Origin: Streptomyces sp. SA15
GTDB lineage: Bacteria; Actinomycetota; Actinomycetes; Streptomycetales; Streptomycetaceae
Direction: 5' to 3'
NCBI RefSeq assembly: GCF_002291145.1
Contig: NZ_NTGE01000101.1
Location: 1 to 64,000, forward strand
DNA: 64,000 nt
In this document: one piece after another, positions 20,204 through 28,945 of the stretch
Layout of the letters: each line of letters starts with the position of its first letter
Numbering within the stretch: position 1 is the stretch's first letter
Translations under genes and position numbers: made by a program
The notes under the pieces: model-generated
What the model was told of the DNA's origin: nothing
Seen by the model: only the letters and a program-made list of their open reading frames with translations
The model's database searches: none

Positions 20204-21129
20204 CCACCCCGCCGCCCGCCCTGCTCATCGCCGGCCATGGCACCCGGGACGATGCCGGAGCCGAGGCGTTCCGCGACTTCGTACGGGAGTTGGGCGACCG
20301 CCATCCCGACCTGCCCGTCGCGGGCGGCTTCATCGAGCTGTCCCCGCCGCCGCTGGGCGACGCGGTCACCGAGCTGGTGGAGCGGGGCGTACGCCGTTTC
20401 GCCGCCGTACCGCTGATGCTGGTGTCCGCCGGGCACGCCAAGGGCGACATCCCGGCGGCGCTGGCCCGGGAGAAGGAGCGGCATCCCGGGATCTCGTACG
20501 CCTACGGCCGTCCGCTGGGCCCGCATCCCGCGCTGCTGTCGGTCCTGGAGCGGCGGCTGGACGAGGCCCTCGGCGGTGCGGCGCGCACGCCGGCCGACCG
20601 GGCCGACGTGACCGTGCTGCTGGTCGGGCGCGGCTCGACCGACCCGGACGCCAATGCCGAGGTGCACAAGGCGGCCCGGCTGCTGTGGGAGGGGCGCGGC
20701 TACGCGGGTGTGGAGACGGCGTTCGTGTCGCTGGCGGCGCCGGACGTGCCGAGCGGCCTGGACCGGTGCGTGAAGCTGGGGGCGCGGCGGATCGTCGTAC
20801 TCCCGTACTTCCTGTTCACGGGCATCCTCCCGGAGCGGGTGCGGCAGCAGACGGAGGGCTGGGCGGAGGCCCATCCGGAGGTCGAGGTGCGTTCGGGCGA
20901 TGTGATCGGGCCCGAGCCGGAGCTGCTCGATCTGGTGATGGAGCGGTACGAGGAGGCCGTGAAGGGCGATCTGCGGATGAACTGCGACTCGTGCGTGTAC
21001 CGGATCGCGCTGCCCGGGTTCGAGGACAAGGTGGGGCTGCCGCAGCAGCCGCACTTCCACCCGGACGACGACGGCCACCATCACCACCACGGACACCACC
21101 ACCATGGCGCACACACCCATGCCCGCTGA
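20200..21129 (+). CDS. cbiX: Sirohydrochlorin cobaltochelatase CbiX with a histidine-rich tail
   Basis: 309 residues, the long two-domain CbiX form. LLIAGHGTRDDAG at the N-terminus and VTVLLVGRGSTDPDANAE near 138 are the two chelatase half-signatures; VPLMLVSAGHAKGDIP near 70 carries a further metal-binding histidine. FRMNCDSC-like cysteines (RMNCDSCVYR) lie near 263. The last 25 residues contain 13 histidines and probably bind or store cobalt. The enzyme inserts Co2+ into sirohydrochlorin, the early-insertion route. The 3' end overlaps the cobC start by 26 bases. Confidence 0.93.
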   Translation: MTTPPPALLIAGHGTRDDAGAEAFRDFVRELGDRHPDLPVAGGFIELSPPPLGDAVTELVERGVRRFAAVPLMLVSAGHAKGDIPAALAREKERHPGISYAYGRPLGPHPALLSVLERRLDEALGGAARTPADRADVTVLLVGRGSTDPDANAEVHKAARLLWEGRGYAGVETAFVSLAAPDVPSGLDRCVKLGARRIVVLPYFLFTGILPERVRQQTEGWAEAHPEVEVRSGDVIGPEPELLDLVMERYEEAVKGDLRMNCDSCVYRIALPGFEDKVGLPQQPHFHPDDDGHHHHHGHHHHGAHTHAR

Positions 21130-22180
21130 GGCGCACGATCTGCGGCATCACGGAGATGCCGAGGTGCGGGACGACGGGGCGGCCCTCGTCGACCTCGCCG
21201 TGAACGTCCGCGCGGACACGCCCCCGGCGTGGCTGCGGGAGCGGATCGCCGAGTCGCTCTCCGGGCTGGCCGCCTACCCGGACGGGCGGGACGCGCGGGC
21301 CGTGGTGGCGGCGCGACACGGGCTCCCGGCGGAGCGGGTGCTGTTGACGGCGGGTGCCGCCGAGGCGTTCGTGCTGCTCGCGCGTGCCCTGAAGGTGCGC
21401 CGGCCGGTCGTCGTGCACCCGCAGTTCACGGAGCCGGAGGCGGCGCTGCGGGACGCGGGCCACACGGTCGACCGGGTCCTGCTGCGTGAGGCGAACGGCT
21501 TCCGGCTGGAGCCGGCGGCGGTCCCGGAGGACGCGGACCTGGTGGTGATCGGCAACCCGACGAATCCCACCTCCGTCCTGCACCCGGCCGCCGCGATCGC
21601 CGAACTCGCCCGTCCGGGGCGGACGTTGGTCGTGGACGAGGCGTTCATGGACGCGGTGCCGGACGAGCGGGAGGCGCTGGCCGGGCGGACGGACGTGCCC
21701 AGGCTGGTCGTCCTGCGCAGCCTGACGAAGACCTGGGGGCTGGCCGGGCTGCGGATCGGGTACGTGCTGGCCGACCCCGAGACGATCGCCGCCCTGGAGC
21801 GGGCCCAGCCGCTGTGGCCGGTGTCCACGCCGGCGCTCACCGCCGCCGAGGCGTGCGTGGAGCCGCGGGCACTGGCTGAGGCGGCCGACGCGGCCCGCCG
21901 TATCGCCGCGGACCGGGCTCATCTCGTCGCCGGGCTGGAGGAGTTCGCCGCCGACGGACTGCGGGTGGTCCAGCCGGCCGAGGGCCCCTTCGTCCTCGTA
22001 CGGCTGCCACGAGCGACCGCCGTGCGCCGGCATCTGCGCGACCTCGGTTTCGCGGTGCGGCGCGGGGACACGTTCCCGGGCCTTGGTGAGGAGTGGCTGC
22101 GGCTGGCGGTGCGGGACCGGGTGACGGTCAACTCCTTCCTTCAGGCGCTGGACCGGGCGCTGGCTCTGGCGCATCGCTGA
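21104..22180 (+). CDS. cobC: Threonine-phosphate decarboxylase-like aminotransferase CobC
   Basis: 358 residues of PLP fold type I. GNPTNPTSVLHP near residue 149, VVDEAFMDA near 176 and the PLP lysine in VLRSLTKTWGLAGLRIGYV near 207 place it with CobC/CobD of Salmonella nomenclature, which makes (R)-1-aminopropan-2-ol phosphate for the lower loop. The ATG at 21104 is inside the His-codon run of cbiX; a second in-frame ATG at 21119 would shorten the overlap to 11 bases. The 3' end overlaps the convergent DUF2264 gene by 53 bases. Histidinol-phosphate aminotransferase is the closest confusable family. Confidence 0.88.
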   Translation: MAHTPMPAEAHDLRHHGDAEVRDDGAALVDLAVNVRADTPPAWLRERIAESLSGLAAYPDGRDARAVVAARHGLPAERVLLTAGAAEAFVLLARALKVRRPVVVHPQFTEPEAALRDAGHTVDRVLLREANGFRLEPAAVPEDADLVVIGNPTNPTSVLHPAAAIAELARPGRTLVVDEAFMDAVPDEREALAGRTDVPRLVVLRSLTKTWGLAGLRIGYVLADPETIAALERAQPLWPVSTPALTAAEACVEPRALAEAADAARRIAADRAHLVAGLEEFAADGLRVVQPAEGPFVLVRLPRATAVRRHLRDLGFAVRRGDTFPGLGEEWLRLAVRDRVTVNSFLQALDRALALAHR

Positions 22181-24071
22181 GCCGGGGCGCCACCCGCTCC
22201 CGGGTGCCGTCCGGGAAGCGGATCTCCACGGTGCCGTCGGCGGCGACCGACGCGCTCGCTCCCGCGCGCAGCGCGTGCGGGTCGGCGCTGAGCACCACGA
22301 GGGTGACCAACAGGCGGGCGCCGTCGCCCAGTTCGAGGACGGGCGTGGCGGAGTGGTGTCCGACGGCGTTGGCGCCGAGGGCCGGTACGACCCTGCCCTC
22401 GGCGTCGCCCCAGCCGTAGAGGCCGATGATCGCGCTGGTCAGTCCGTCCGCGCCGCGGGCCCATGCCCGGCCCGGGCCGGTCCGGGCGACCGGCGGCGCG
22501 AGGTCGTCGGCGACGGCCCAGCCGCCTTCCCGCACACGGGTGCCGGGCGGTACGTCGAGGCGGTGCACTCGCACCTCCCAGGGCCCGCGCACCACGCTCA
22601 CCGTCTCGATGCGATGCCCCAGCGCCCGGTGCCAGGAGGCGGCACGGCTGCCGGAGGCGCCGAGGGGGTGGATACGGCCGCGGGGGGACGGTGTGCCGTC
22701 GGGGGTGAGCAGGGCGATGTGGTTGTCGGGTCCCGGCGTCGTCTCGGGAGTTTCGGGGGCTGTGGCGCTGGAGTAGGCGAAGCGCGCGTAGTGCGGGCTG
22801 TCGTCAGCGGTCGCGGGTGGGGGCGGGAGGCGGTCGCTGCCGTGGTTGACCAGCCGTACGATCCCGTCGGCCGAGGTGGAGTGCAGCAGCCAGCCCGGCG
22901 CGGGCAGGGCCAGGCAGACGTCCTCCTTGTCCACGGGCGCGGGCTCCTCGGTTGCCGTCCAGACGGGGTGGTCGGCCGGCAGGAGCAGGCCCAGGAATGC
23001 CTTGCTCGCCCAGTAGGGGGAGGCGGGGCCCGAGTAGCGCTGGGTGACGGGGAGGAAGGGGCGGTACCAACCGAGCGTGAGCAGGCCCCGCTCGTCGGGC
23101 ACGCCGTGCTCGGCGAAGTGCTTCAGGGCGCCCGAGGCCAGGCGGCGGGTGCGGCCGGGCGGCAGCGGGGTGGCGTCGGCGAGGACGCCCGCCCACAGCG
23201 GGGCGGTGGTCGCGAAGCGGTAGGTGAGGGAGCGGCCCTGGTGGACCGGGGCACCGTCGGAGCCGAAGAAGTGCTGGTGGACGGCGAGGAATTCGCGCAG
23301 TCGCGCCCGGTGCCGGGCCACGGTCGCCTCATCCGCACGAGGGCCCGCGATGCGCTGCCACAGCACCGGATACAGATGCAGCGCCCAGGCGTTGTAGTAG
23401 TCGAACTTCCGGCCGTCGCCGTCGGTGTACCAGCCCCCGCCCCGGTACCAGTCGTCCAGGCGGGCGAGCCCCGCGTCGATCTCGGTACGGCTGTGCGGGG
23501 CGCCGACGGAGGCCAGGAACTCCTCCGAGATCACCTGGAAAAGCCGCCAGTTGGAGTCGTTGACGTCCGCGCCGACGAACCCGCCCAGCCAGTCGGCGAC
23601 CTGCCCGCGCACGCGGTCGTCGAGGTGGTCCCACAGCCACGGCCGTGACTCGTGCAGGGCGATGGCGATCGACGCGGCCTCCACCATGGGCTGGGCGCGG
23701 TCGGTGATGGGCGGCCAGTGTTCGGGGTGGCATGGGTCGGTACCGGCGGCGAGACCGGCGGCGTAGCGCTCGATGAGGGCGGGACCGACGCGACCGTCCG
23801 AGCCCGCGATGCGTAAGGCGGCGAGGAGGAAGGAGCGCGCGAAGCCTTCCAGGCCGTCGGACCAGGGGCCGGAGTGGCTGGGCGGGCCGGGGAGCCGGTA
23901 CTGGGCGAAGCCCGGGGAGGCGTACGGCAGCAGTCCGTCGAGGAGCCGGTCGGCCAGCGCCTCCCAGTGGGCGCGGGCCCAGCCGGTGATCGGCGAGAGC
24001 ACGGGGTCGGGTCCGGGCAGGCCGGGAAGGTGCGTCGGGTCGTCGGGGAGCGACACATGCGGCGCGGTCAT
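22128..24071 (-). CDS. DUF2264 protein, probable uronate/unsaturated-glycan hydrolase
   Basis: 647 residues. The N-terminal 390 residues are rich in Trp, Asp, Tyr and His and match my memory of DUF2264, an alpha-toroid domain related to unsaturated glucuronyl/rhamnogalacturonyl hydrolases. Notable stretches are DVNDSNWRLFQVISEEFL near 168, GGGWYTDGDGRKFDYYNAW near 211 and GPASPYWASKAFLGLLLP near 345. The remainder looks like a beta-sandwich. No signal peptide is present, so it should act on imported oligosaccharide. It is the last gene of the ABC-sugar operon, separated from the LacI gene by 142 bases that hold an interspersed repeat. Substrate unknown. Confidence 0.75.
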   Translation of the reverse strand: MTAPHVSLPDDPTHLPGLPGPDPVLSPITGWARAHWEALADRLLDGLLPYASPGFAQYRLPGPPSHSGPWSDGLEGFARSFLLAALRIAGSDGRVGPALIERYAAGLAAGTDPCHPEHWPPITDRAQPMVEAASIAIALHESRPWLWDHLDDRVRGQVADWLGGFVGADVNDSNWRLFQVISEEFLASVGAPHSRTEIDAGLARLDDWYRGGGWYTDGDGRKFDYYNAWALHLYPVLWQRIAGPRADEATVARHRARLREFLAVHQHFFGSDGAPVHQGRSLTYRFATTAPLWAGVLADATPLPPGRTRRLASGALKHFAEHGVPDERGLLTLGWYRPFLPVTQRYSGPASPYWASKAFLGLLLPADHPVWTATEEPAPVDKEDVCLALPAPGWLLHSTSADGIVRLVNHGSDRLPPPPATADDSPHYARFAYSSATAPETPETTPGPDNHIALLTPDGTPSPRGRIHPLGASGSRAASWHRALGHRIETVSVVRGPWEVRVHRLDVPPGTRVREGGWAVADDLAPPVARTGPGRAWARGADGLTSAIIGLYGWGDAEGRVVPALGANAVGHHSATPVLELGDGARLLVTLVVLSADPHALRAGASASVAADGTVEIRFPDGTRERVAPRLSDAPEPAPGPAPEGRS

Positions 24072-24119
24072 ACGGGACTGAGTCCTCCATGTCGGTCAAG
24101 GGGCGGTCGGGCAGCATGC

Positions 24120-24213
24120 TTCAGGGGCGCGGGCCGCATCGATATGCGGCTCTGCCGCGATGGGGGTCCCCCGCTCGAGCGAAGCCGAGAGTGGGGGAGC
24201 GACCGGCCACGAA
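24120..24213. repeat. Interspersed repeat copy 1 with a nested hairpin insert
   Basis: TTCAGGGGCGCGGG starts a repeat also found at 51785 and 60601, with the shared ATCGATATGCGGCTCYGCCGCG section. Here the repeat is interrupted after CCGCGA by a palindromic block (24160-24199: GGGGGTCCCCC then CTCGAGCGAAGCCGAG and GTGGGGGAG) before the tail GCGACCGGCCACGA resumes. The LacI gene ends against it. It may serve as a terminator-like 3' element. Confidence 0.7.
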
Positions 24214-25287
24214 TCACCCGCCGTCGCCGGACGGCCTCGGCGGCGCGGCGACACTGCGACGAACAACGATGTGCGTGCCCAGCAGATGGTGGCTCCCGGC
24301 GGCGTTGTCGGGATCCCGCAAAGCGATCCGCACGGCCGCGCGACCAAGCTCCTCCGCGGGAGTCCGAACCGTGGTGAGCGGCGGATTGAAGTCCTCAGCG
24401 AGCGGAATGTCGTTGTACCCGACGACCGACACATCGTCAGGCACGCTCAGCCCAGCGTCGGCGACAGCGCGCAACGCGCCCGCAGCAACCATGTCGTCCC
24501 CGGCGAACACGGCAGTGAACTCCCGTGTCTCCTTGAGAAGTTCAGCCATCGCACGCAGACCCGCCGCACGACCGAGGCCGCAGTCGACAACCCGCGCAGC
24601 CGCCGGAGGCAACCCGTGTTCGGCGAGCGCGGCCCGGTACCCGGCGACACGGGCATCCAGAGCCGTGTTGCCAGGCAGCCCACCGAGGAACACGATCCGC
24701 CGGTGCCCGGCGGAAAGCAGGTGCCCGGTGATGGCCCGGGCACCGGCCTCGTTGTCGAACTCGACGACCAGCGCCGGGATGTCAGGATCCGGAGCGGGCC
24801 GGCCGCACAACACCAGCCGCGCCCCCGACGCATCCAGCGCCTGCGCATAGTGGGCCACGCGCGAGCGATACGCGTCGTCCTCGACGACCCCACCGACCAG
24901 GATCACCAGCCGCGCCCCCTCCTCCCGCATGAGCTGCACGAACTCCATCTCGCGCTGCGGATCCCCGCCGGTCGCCCCGACCACGCACAGCCAGCCCCGG
25001 TCGGCGGCCTCCGCCTCCACGCCCTCGGCGACCTGGGCGTAGAAGGGGCTGGTGACCTGGCGGACGACGACAGCGGCCATCTTTCGGCCACCGCCCACAA
25101 GGGCACGCGCATGAGCGTTGGCGACGTAGTCCAGGTCACGCGCGGCACGCAGCACACGAGCCCGGGTCGCGGCGGGCACGGGATGGTTGCCGCTGAGCGC
25201 ACGCGACGCCGTGGCCATCGACACGCCCGCCCGCTCGGCGACCTCCCGGATCGTGACCCGCCGCTTGGACTCCATGTCGTTCCCCAT
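24214..25287 (-). CDS. LacI family transcriptional regulator of the sugar-uptake operon
   Basis: 357 residues. An N-terminal helix-turn-helix (RVTIREVAERAGVSMATASR, then ALSGNHPVPAATRARVLRA) is followed by the hinge LDYVANAHARAL and a periplasmic-binding-protein-like sugar-sensing domain (from about 70). The C-terminus is polar and ends at the border of an interspersed repeat. ATG codons at 25287 and 25275 are both possible; the second has GGGG five bases before it. It is encoded between the solute-binding protein and DUF2264 genes in the same direction and most likely represses them; two LacI-like operator candidates lie upstream and at the start of the operon. Confidence 0.9.
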   Translation of the reverse strand: MGNDMESKRRVTIREVAERAGVSMATASRALSGNHPVPAATRARVLRAARDLDYVANAHARALVGGGRKMAAVVVRQVTSPFYAQVAEGVEAEAADRGWLCVVGATGGDPQREMEFVQLMREEGARLVILVGGVVEDDAYRSRVAHYAQALDASGARLVLCGRPAPDPDIPALVVEFDNEAGARAITGHLLSAGHRRIVFLGGLPGNTALDARVAGYRAALAEHGLPPAAARVVDCGLGRAAGLRAMAELLKETREFTAVFAGDDMVAAGALRAVADAGLSVPDDVSVVGYNDIPLAEDFNPPLTTVRTPAEELGRAAVRIALRDPDNAAGSHHLLGTHIVVRRSVAAPPRPSGDGG

Positions 25288-25324
25288 CCCCCGCGTCTCC
25301 TGTTCTCTTCCGCCCGGCGGCCGT

Positions 25325-26974
25325 TCACGTGTTGGCCGCGTGGTCCTTCGCCAACTCGTCGGCCATTCTGTCGCCGCCGCGGGCCCGCCACTTCTTCACC
25401 GCGCCGTCCCACTCCGACAGCGGGACGCGGCCGGCGACGATGCCGGTGACGGTGTCGTCGAGAAGTGCCTTGAGTGTGGTGCCCTGGGAGTTCTTCGTCC
25501 GGGACTGCAGGCCGTGGGAGGCGTTGCGGATGGCGTGCGGGACCGTCTTCTGCTGCCAGGCGTGCAGGGCCCGTACGGCGTCGGGCATGCCCGGCACGAA
25601 CAGCACCTGGGGTCCTTCGGCGAGGTACTTCAGCGGCAGGTTGGTGTTGTTCTCCACCTCGCCCAGCTTGGTGGGCTGCGGGGAGCCGTCCTTGCCGCGG
25701 GTGAAGTGGGTGCCCTCGACGCCGTAGTGGACGAGCTCCCACTCCTGGCTGCCGAAGGGGGCGGCGAGGTAGTCGAGGATGCGCAGGAGCAGCTGTATGC
25801 GTTCCTTCTTCGCCTTCTTCAGCACGGTGTAGCCGAAGGAGCGGCGGGCGGCGACGATGCCGCCGGGTTCACCGCCGACGCTGTACGGGAGCGCCGCGGC
25901 CGGAGTCATCCCGTCCGGCGCCTCCCGGTACTTGGGCAGGTAGGCGCCGAAGCCGTCCTGCATGGAGCCGACCGTGCCGTTGTAGTAGAGGGTGGTCAGG
26001 TCGATCTGGGAGATGGACGTGGCGTCGGGGTGGTACGAGCCGTTCTTGCGCAACTGTGCCTGGAAGGCGATGGAGGCCTTGTAGCGTTCGTCGGCGACGC
26101 CCGGAAGGAAAATGCCGTCGTCGGTGACGGCCCACTCGTTGGGCGCGCGGTGGGCGGCGGAGTGCACGGCGTTGCCGAACAGGGAGCCCTGGGCGGCGCC
26201 GAGTGCGTAAGTACGGCCGCTGGTGGCCTTCTTGGAGACGGCGGCGAAGTCGTCGGAGGTCCAGCCCTCCTTCATGCCCGCGTCCGTGAACATGCCCTGG
26301 TTGAGCCAGAGGGTGGAGCCGGGCAGCGGGCGCTCCAGGGGGATGCCGTAGATCCGGCCGCCGATGCGGCCCATGTCGTGCCAGGCGTGGGTGGGGATGT
26401 TCGCGAGGTTGGGGTAGTCGGCGATCGCCTCGCCGGAGAGGAACGGCGTGAGGTCCTCGGCCCGCCGCTGTACGAACTCGGCCTCGCGGGGCAGGACGAA
26501 CCCGTGGAAGAGGTTGATGATGTCGGGCAGGGTGTCGGCGTCGCCGGCCATCACCGTGGCCATCTTCTTCTGGTAGTCGGCCTGGGAGATGATCGTGTAC
26601 TCGATCTTCACGCCGAGGGCCTTCTCCACGGCGGCCCAGAACCGGTTGGCGGAGGCGGGCTTCGGCGGGGTGCCGAAGGACATCGACATGACCTTGATGG
26701 TGGAGCCGTCGCCGGGGGTGCGGGAGACGGACTTGACCAGGTCGGCGGGGTAGCTGGTGTATCCGGCCTGGACGCCCGCCTCGGTGGGCGCGAGGTCCGG
26801 CTTGGGACCGCTCGCGGGCTTGTACGCGGGCCAGGGGGCCAGCTTCTTGCCGGCGTTGGAGACGTCGCTGTCGCCGGAGCTCGTGGAGCAGGCGGTCAGC
26901 AGACCGGGGACGGAGACGGCGGCGCCGCCTGCCGCCACTGAGCGCAGGAGGGTGCGTCGGGACATGCGGGACAT
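25325..26974 (-). CDS. ABC sugar transporter solute-binding lipoprotein
   Basis: 549 residues of the large extracellular solute-binding family 1 (LplA/YtcQ-like), which binds oligosaccharides outside the membrane. The N-terminus has a twin-arginine pair (MSRRTLLRSV) and a lipobox GLLTACS around residue 26-32, so it is probably a Tat-exported lipoprotein anchored at Cys. The mature region is Pro- and Trp-rich with no transmembrane segment. AAAGGTGA precedes the ATG. It lies 59 bases after the second permease gene and 37 bases before the LacI gene. The ligand is probably a plant or algal uronic-acid-containing oligosaccharide, judging from the linked DUF2264 enzyme; this is inference. Confidence 0.9.
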   Translation of the reverse strand: MSRMSRRTLLRSVAAGGAAVSVPGLLTACSTSSGDSDVSNAGKKLAPWPAYKPASGPKPDLAPTEAGVQAGYTSYPADLVKSVSRTPGDGSTIKVMSMSFGTPPKPASANRFWAAVEKALGVKIEYTIISQADYQKKMATVMAGDADTLPDIINLFHGFVLPREAEFVQRRAEDLTPFLSGEAIADYPNLANIPTHAWHDMGRIGGRIYGIPLERPLPGSTLWLNQGMFTDAGMKEGWTSDDFAAVSKKATSGRTYALGAAQGSLFGNAVHSAAHRAPNEWAVTDDGIFLPGVADERYKASIAFQAQLRKNGSYHPDATSISQIDLTTLYYNGTVGSMQDGFGAYLPKYREAPDGMTPAAALPYSVGGEPGGIVAARRSFGYTVLKKAKKERIQLLLRILDYLAAPFGSQEWELVHYGVEGTHFTRGKDGSPQPTKLGEVENNTNLPLKYLAEGPQVLFVPGMPDAVRALHAWQQKTVPHAIRNASHGLQSRTKNSQGTTLKALLDDTVTGIVAGRVPLSEWDGAVKKWRARGGDRMADELAKDHAANT

Positions 26975-27033
26975 GGGCAGGTCACCTTTCTACACGCGGC
27001 TCTTGATGACACGTCAGCTTCTGACGGGTCGCG

Positions 27034-27921
27034 TCAGCTCTTGATGGCGCCCGTGAGCACGCCCTTGGTGAAGTACTTCTGCAGGAACGGGTAGACGAGC
27101 AGGATCGGCACGGTGGCGATCACCAGCACCGCCATCTGCACGGTCTGCGGGGCGGTGATGGTGGCCTCGCCGGTGGTGGCGTCGGTGAGGCCGGAGCCGG
27201 CCACCACGTAGGTGCGCAGGACCTGTTGCAGGGGCCAGTGATCGCTCTCCAGGTAGAGCGAGGCGTAGAACCAGGAGTTCCAGTACGCCACCGCGTAGAA
27301 GAGGCCCACGACGGCGAGCGCGGCCTTCGACAGAGGCAGGACGACCGACCACAGCACCCGCCAGTCCCCCGCCCCGTCCAGGCGCGCGGCCTCGTAGAGC
27401 TCCTCGGGGATGCCCTGGAAGAAGCCGCGCAGGACGACGAGGTTGAAGACGTTCACCAGGACGGGCAGGACGATCGAGGCGTAGTTGTCCAGCAGGCCCA
27501 GTTCCTTGACCAGCAGGAAGCTGGGGATCATGCCGGGCGGGAAGAGGAACGTGAACAGGATGAGGAGCAGGACGGGTTTGCCGCCGAAGACGCCGGGGCG
27601 GGAGAGGGCGTAGGCGAGGGTGACCGTGCAGGCGAGGCTGAGCAGGGTGCCCACGATCGTGACGCCGGCGCTGACACCGAGGGCGTGGGTGACGATGCCG
27701 CCGTCGAGGATGTCGCGGTAGGCGTCGAGGCTCGGCTCGGTCGGCCACAGGACCCAGCCGCCGCCCGCGACGACCTCGTCGGTGGAGGCCAGCGAGGTCG
27801 AGACGATGACGAGGAACGGCACGCAGACCAGGAGCACGACGGCGGCGAGGGCGAGGACCTTGCCGACCTGCGTCACCGGCCTCGGCTTCTCCATCCAGCC
27901 CGGACGGACGTGGGTGCTCAC
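27034..27921 (-). CDS. ABC sugar transporter permease (MalG type)
   Basis: 295 residues with six predicted helices. The EAA loop that docks the ATPase is EELYEAARLDGAGDWRVLWSVV near residue 178. The frame stays open upstream through the first permease gene, but the GTG at 27921 overlaps that gene's TGA in a GTGA arrangement and gives the normal family length. It ends in FTKGVLTGAIKS, a common C-terminus for LplC-type permeases. No ATPase gene is linked; in Streptomyces the shared MsiK ATPase usually energises such transporters. Confidence 0.92.
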   Translation of the reverse strand: MSTHVRPGWMEKPRPVTQVGKVLALAAVVLLVCVPFLVIVSTSLASTDEVVAGGGWVLWPTEPSLDAYRDILDGGIVTHALGVSAGVTIVGTLLSLACTVTLAYALSRPGVFGGKPVLLLILFTFLFPPGMIPSFLLVKELGLLDNYASIVLPVLVNVFNLVVLRGFFQGIPEELYEAARLDGAGDWRVLWSVVLPLSKAALAVVGLFYAVAYWNSWFYASLYLESDHWPLQQVLRTYVVAGSGLTDATTGEATITAPQTVQMAVLVIATVPILLVYPFLQKYFTKGVLTGAIKS

Positions 27922-28907
27922 TTGTAGACCCCCTGTTCGCCGAGGCGGTGGGCGACCTTGTTGGCGGCGTAGACGAGGAGGGCGCCGATGACGCCCTTGA
28001 ACAGGCCCGCGGCGGCGGCGAATCCGTAGTCGCCGCCGACGATGCCCTGGTAGTAGACGAAGGTGTCGATGATCTCCGCGGCCTCCGGGCCGACCGCGTC
28101 GCGCTGGAGCAGCATCTGCTCGAAGCCGACGGAGAGGATGTCGCCGAGCCGCATGATGAGCAGCAGGACGATCACCGGGCGGATGGCGGGCAGGGTGACG
28201 TGCCAGAAGCGGCGCCAGGGGCCCGCGCCGTCGATCGCGGCGGCCTCGTACTGCTGCTCGTCGACCTGCGCGAGCGCGGCTAGGAAGATGATCGTGCCCC
28301 AGCCGGCGTCCTTCCAGATGACCTGGGCGACGGTGAGCGGCTTGAAGGCGTCCGGGTTGCCGATGATGTCGACGGTGTGCAGCCCCATGCCGTCCAGCGA
28401 GGAGTTGAGCAGACCGGTGTCGCCGAGCACCTGCTGGAAGAGGGCGACGACGATCACCCACGAGATGAAGTGCGGCAGATACGCCACCGACTGCACGAAC
28501 CGGCGCACCGAGCTCCAGGTGAGGCTGTGCAGCAGCAGGGCGAGGGCGAGCGGCACCGGGAAGTAGAAGACGATCTGGAGTACGGCGATCCAGACGGTGT
28601 TGAGCACGGAGTCCCAGAAGGCGCCGTCCTCGAACATCCGCTGGAAGTTGCCCATGCCGACCCAGGGGCTGCCCAACAGGCCGTCGAAGGGCACGTACTC
28701 CTTGAAGGCGATGACGTTGCCGACCAGCGCGCCGTAGTGGAAGAGCAGGAAGTAGGCGAGGCCGGGCAGCATGAGCAGGAACAGCGTCCGGCTTCGGCCT
28801 CGACCTCGGCTTTGGAAGCGTTTTCGCCGTAAACGAGGGTCGCTCGCCCGTGGCCGAGCCGTGCCGACCTCCTCTACACCTGCGTGTTCCCGTAGTACAG
28901 CGGCCAC
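27918..28907 (-). CDS. ABC sugar transporter permease (MalF/LplB type)
   Basis: 329 residues; a basic N-terminal tail (LRRKRFQSRGRGRSR) leads into six hydrophobic helices. The EAA loop is DEQQYEAAAIDGAGPWRRFW near residue 216, and the C-terminus NKVAHRLGEQGVYK is typical of LplB proteins. The GTG start is preceded by GAGGGG five bases upstream on the coding strand; no later start has a credible site. It is the first gene of the operon, with a LacI-like palindrome about 40 bases upstream and another overlapping its early codons. Confidence 0.9.
   Translation of the reverse strand: MAAVLREHAGVEEVGTARPRASDPRLRRKRFQSRGRGRSRTLFLLMLPGLAYFLLFHYGALVGNVIAFKEYVPFDGLLGSPWVGMGNFQRMFEDGAFWDSVLNTVWIAVLQIVFYFPVPLALALLLHSLTWSSVRRFVQSVAYLPHFISWVIVVALFQQVLGDTGLLNSSLDGMGLHTVDIIGNPDAFKPLTVAQVIWKDAGWGTIIFLAALAQVDEQQYEAAAIDGAGPWRRFWHVTLPAIRPVIVLLLIMRLGDILSVGFEQMLLQRDAVGPEAAEIIDTFVYYQGIVGGDYGFAAAAGLFKGVIGALLVYAANKVAHRLGEQGVYK
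28813..28826. promoter_or_regulatory. LacI-type operator candidate within the start of the permease gene
   Basis: TGGAAGCGTTTTCG is close to the central-CG LacI/CcpA-type palindrome (TGNAANCGNTNNCA). It lies about 30 codons into the first gene of the operon, a plausible roadblock site. It could also be chance within a basic coding stretch. Confidence 0.35.
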
Positions 28908-28945
28908 GGGGCCCCCTCACATCTCGGAGTCGGAGTGAGGGGAAG

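Noticed and set aside
27922..28920. Extension of the MalG-type permease frame through the first permease gene
   Set aside because: The extension is out of frame with a real permease and has no membrane-protein character; the GTGA overlap at 27921 explains the true start.
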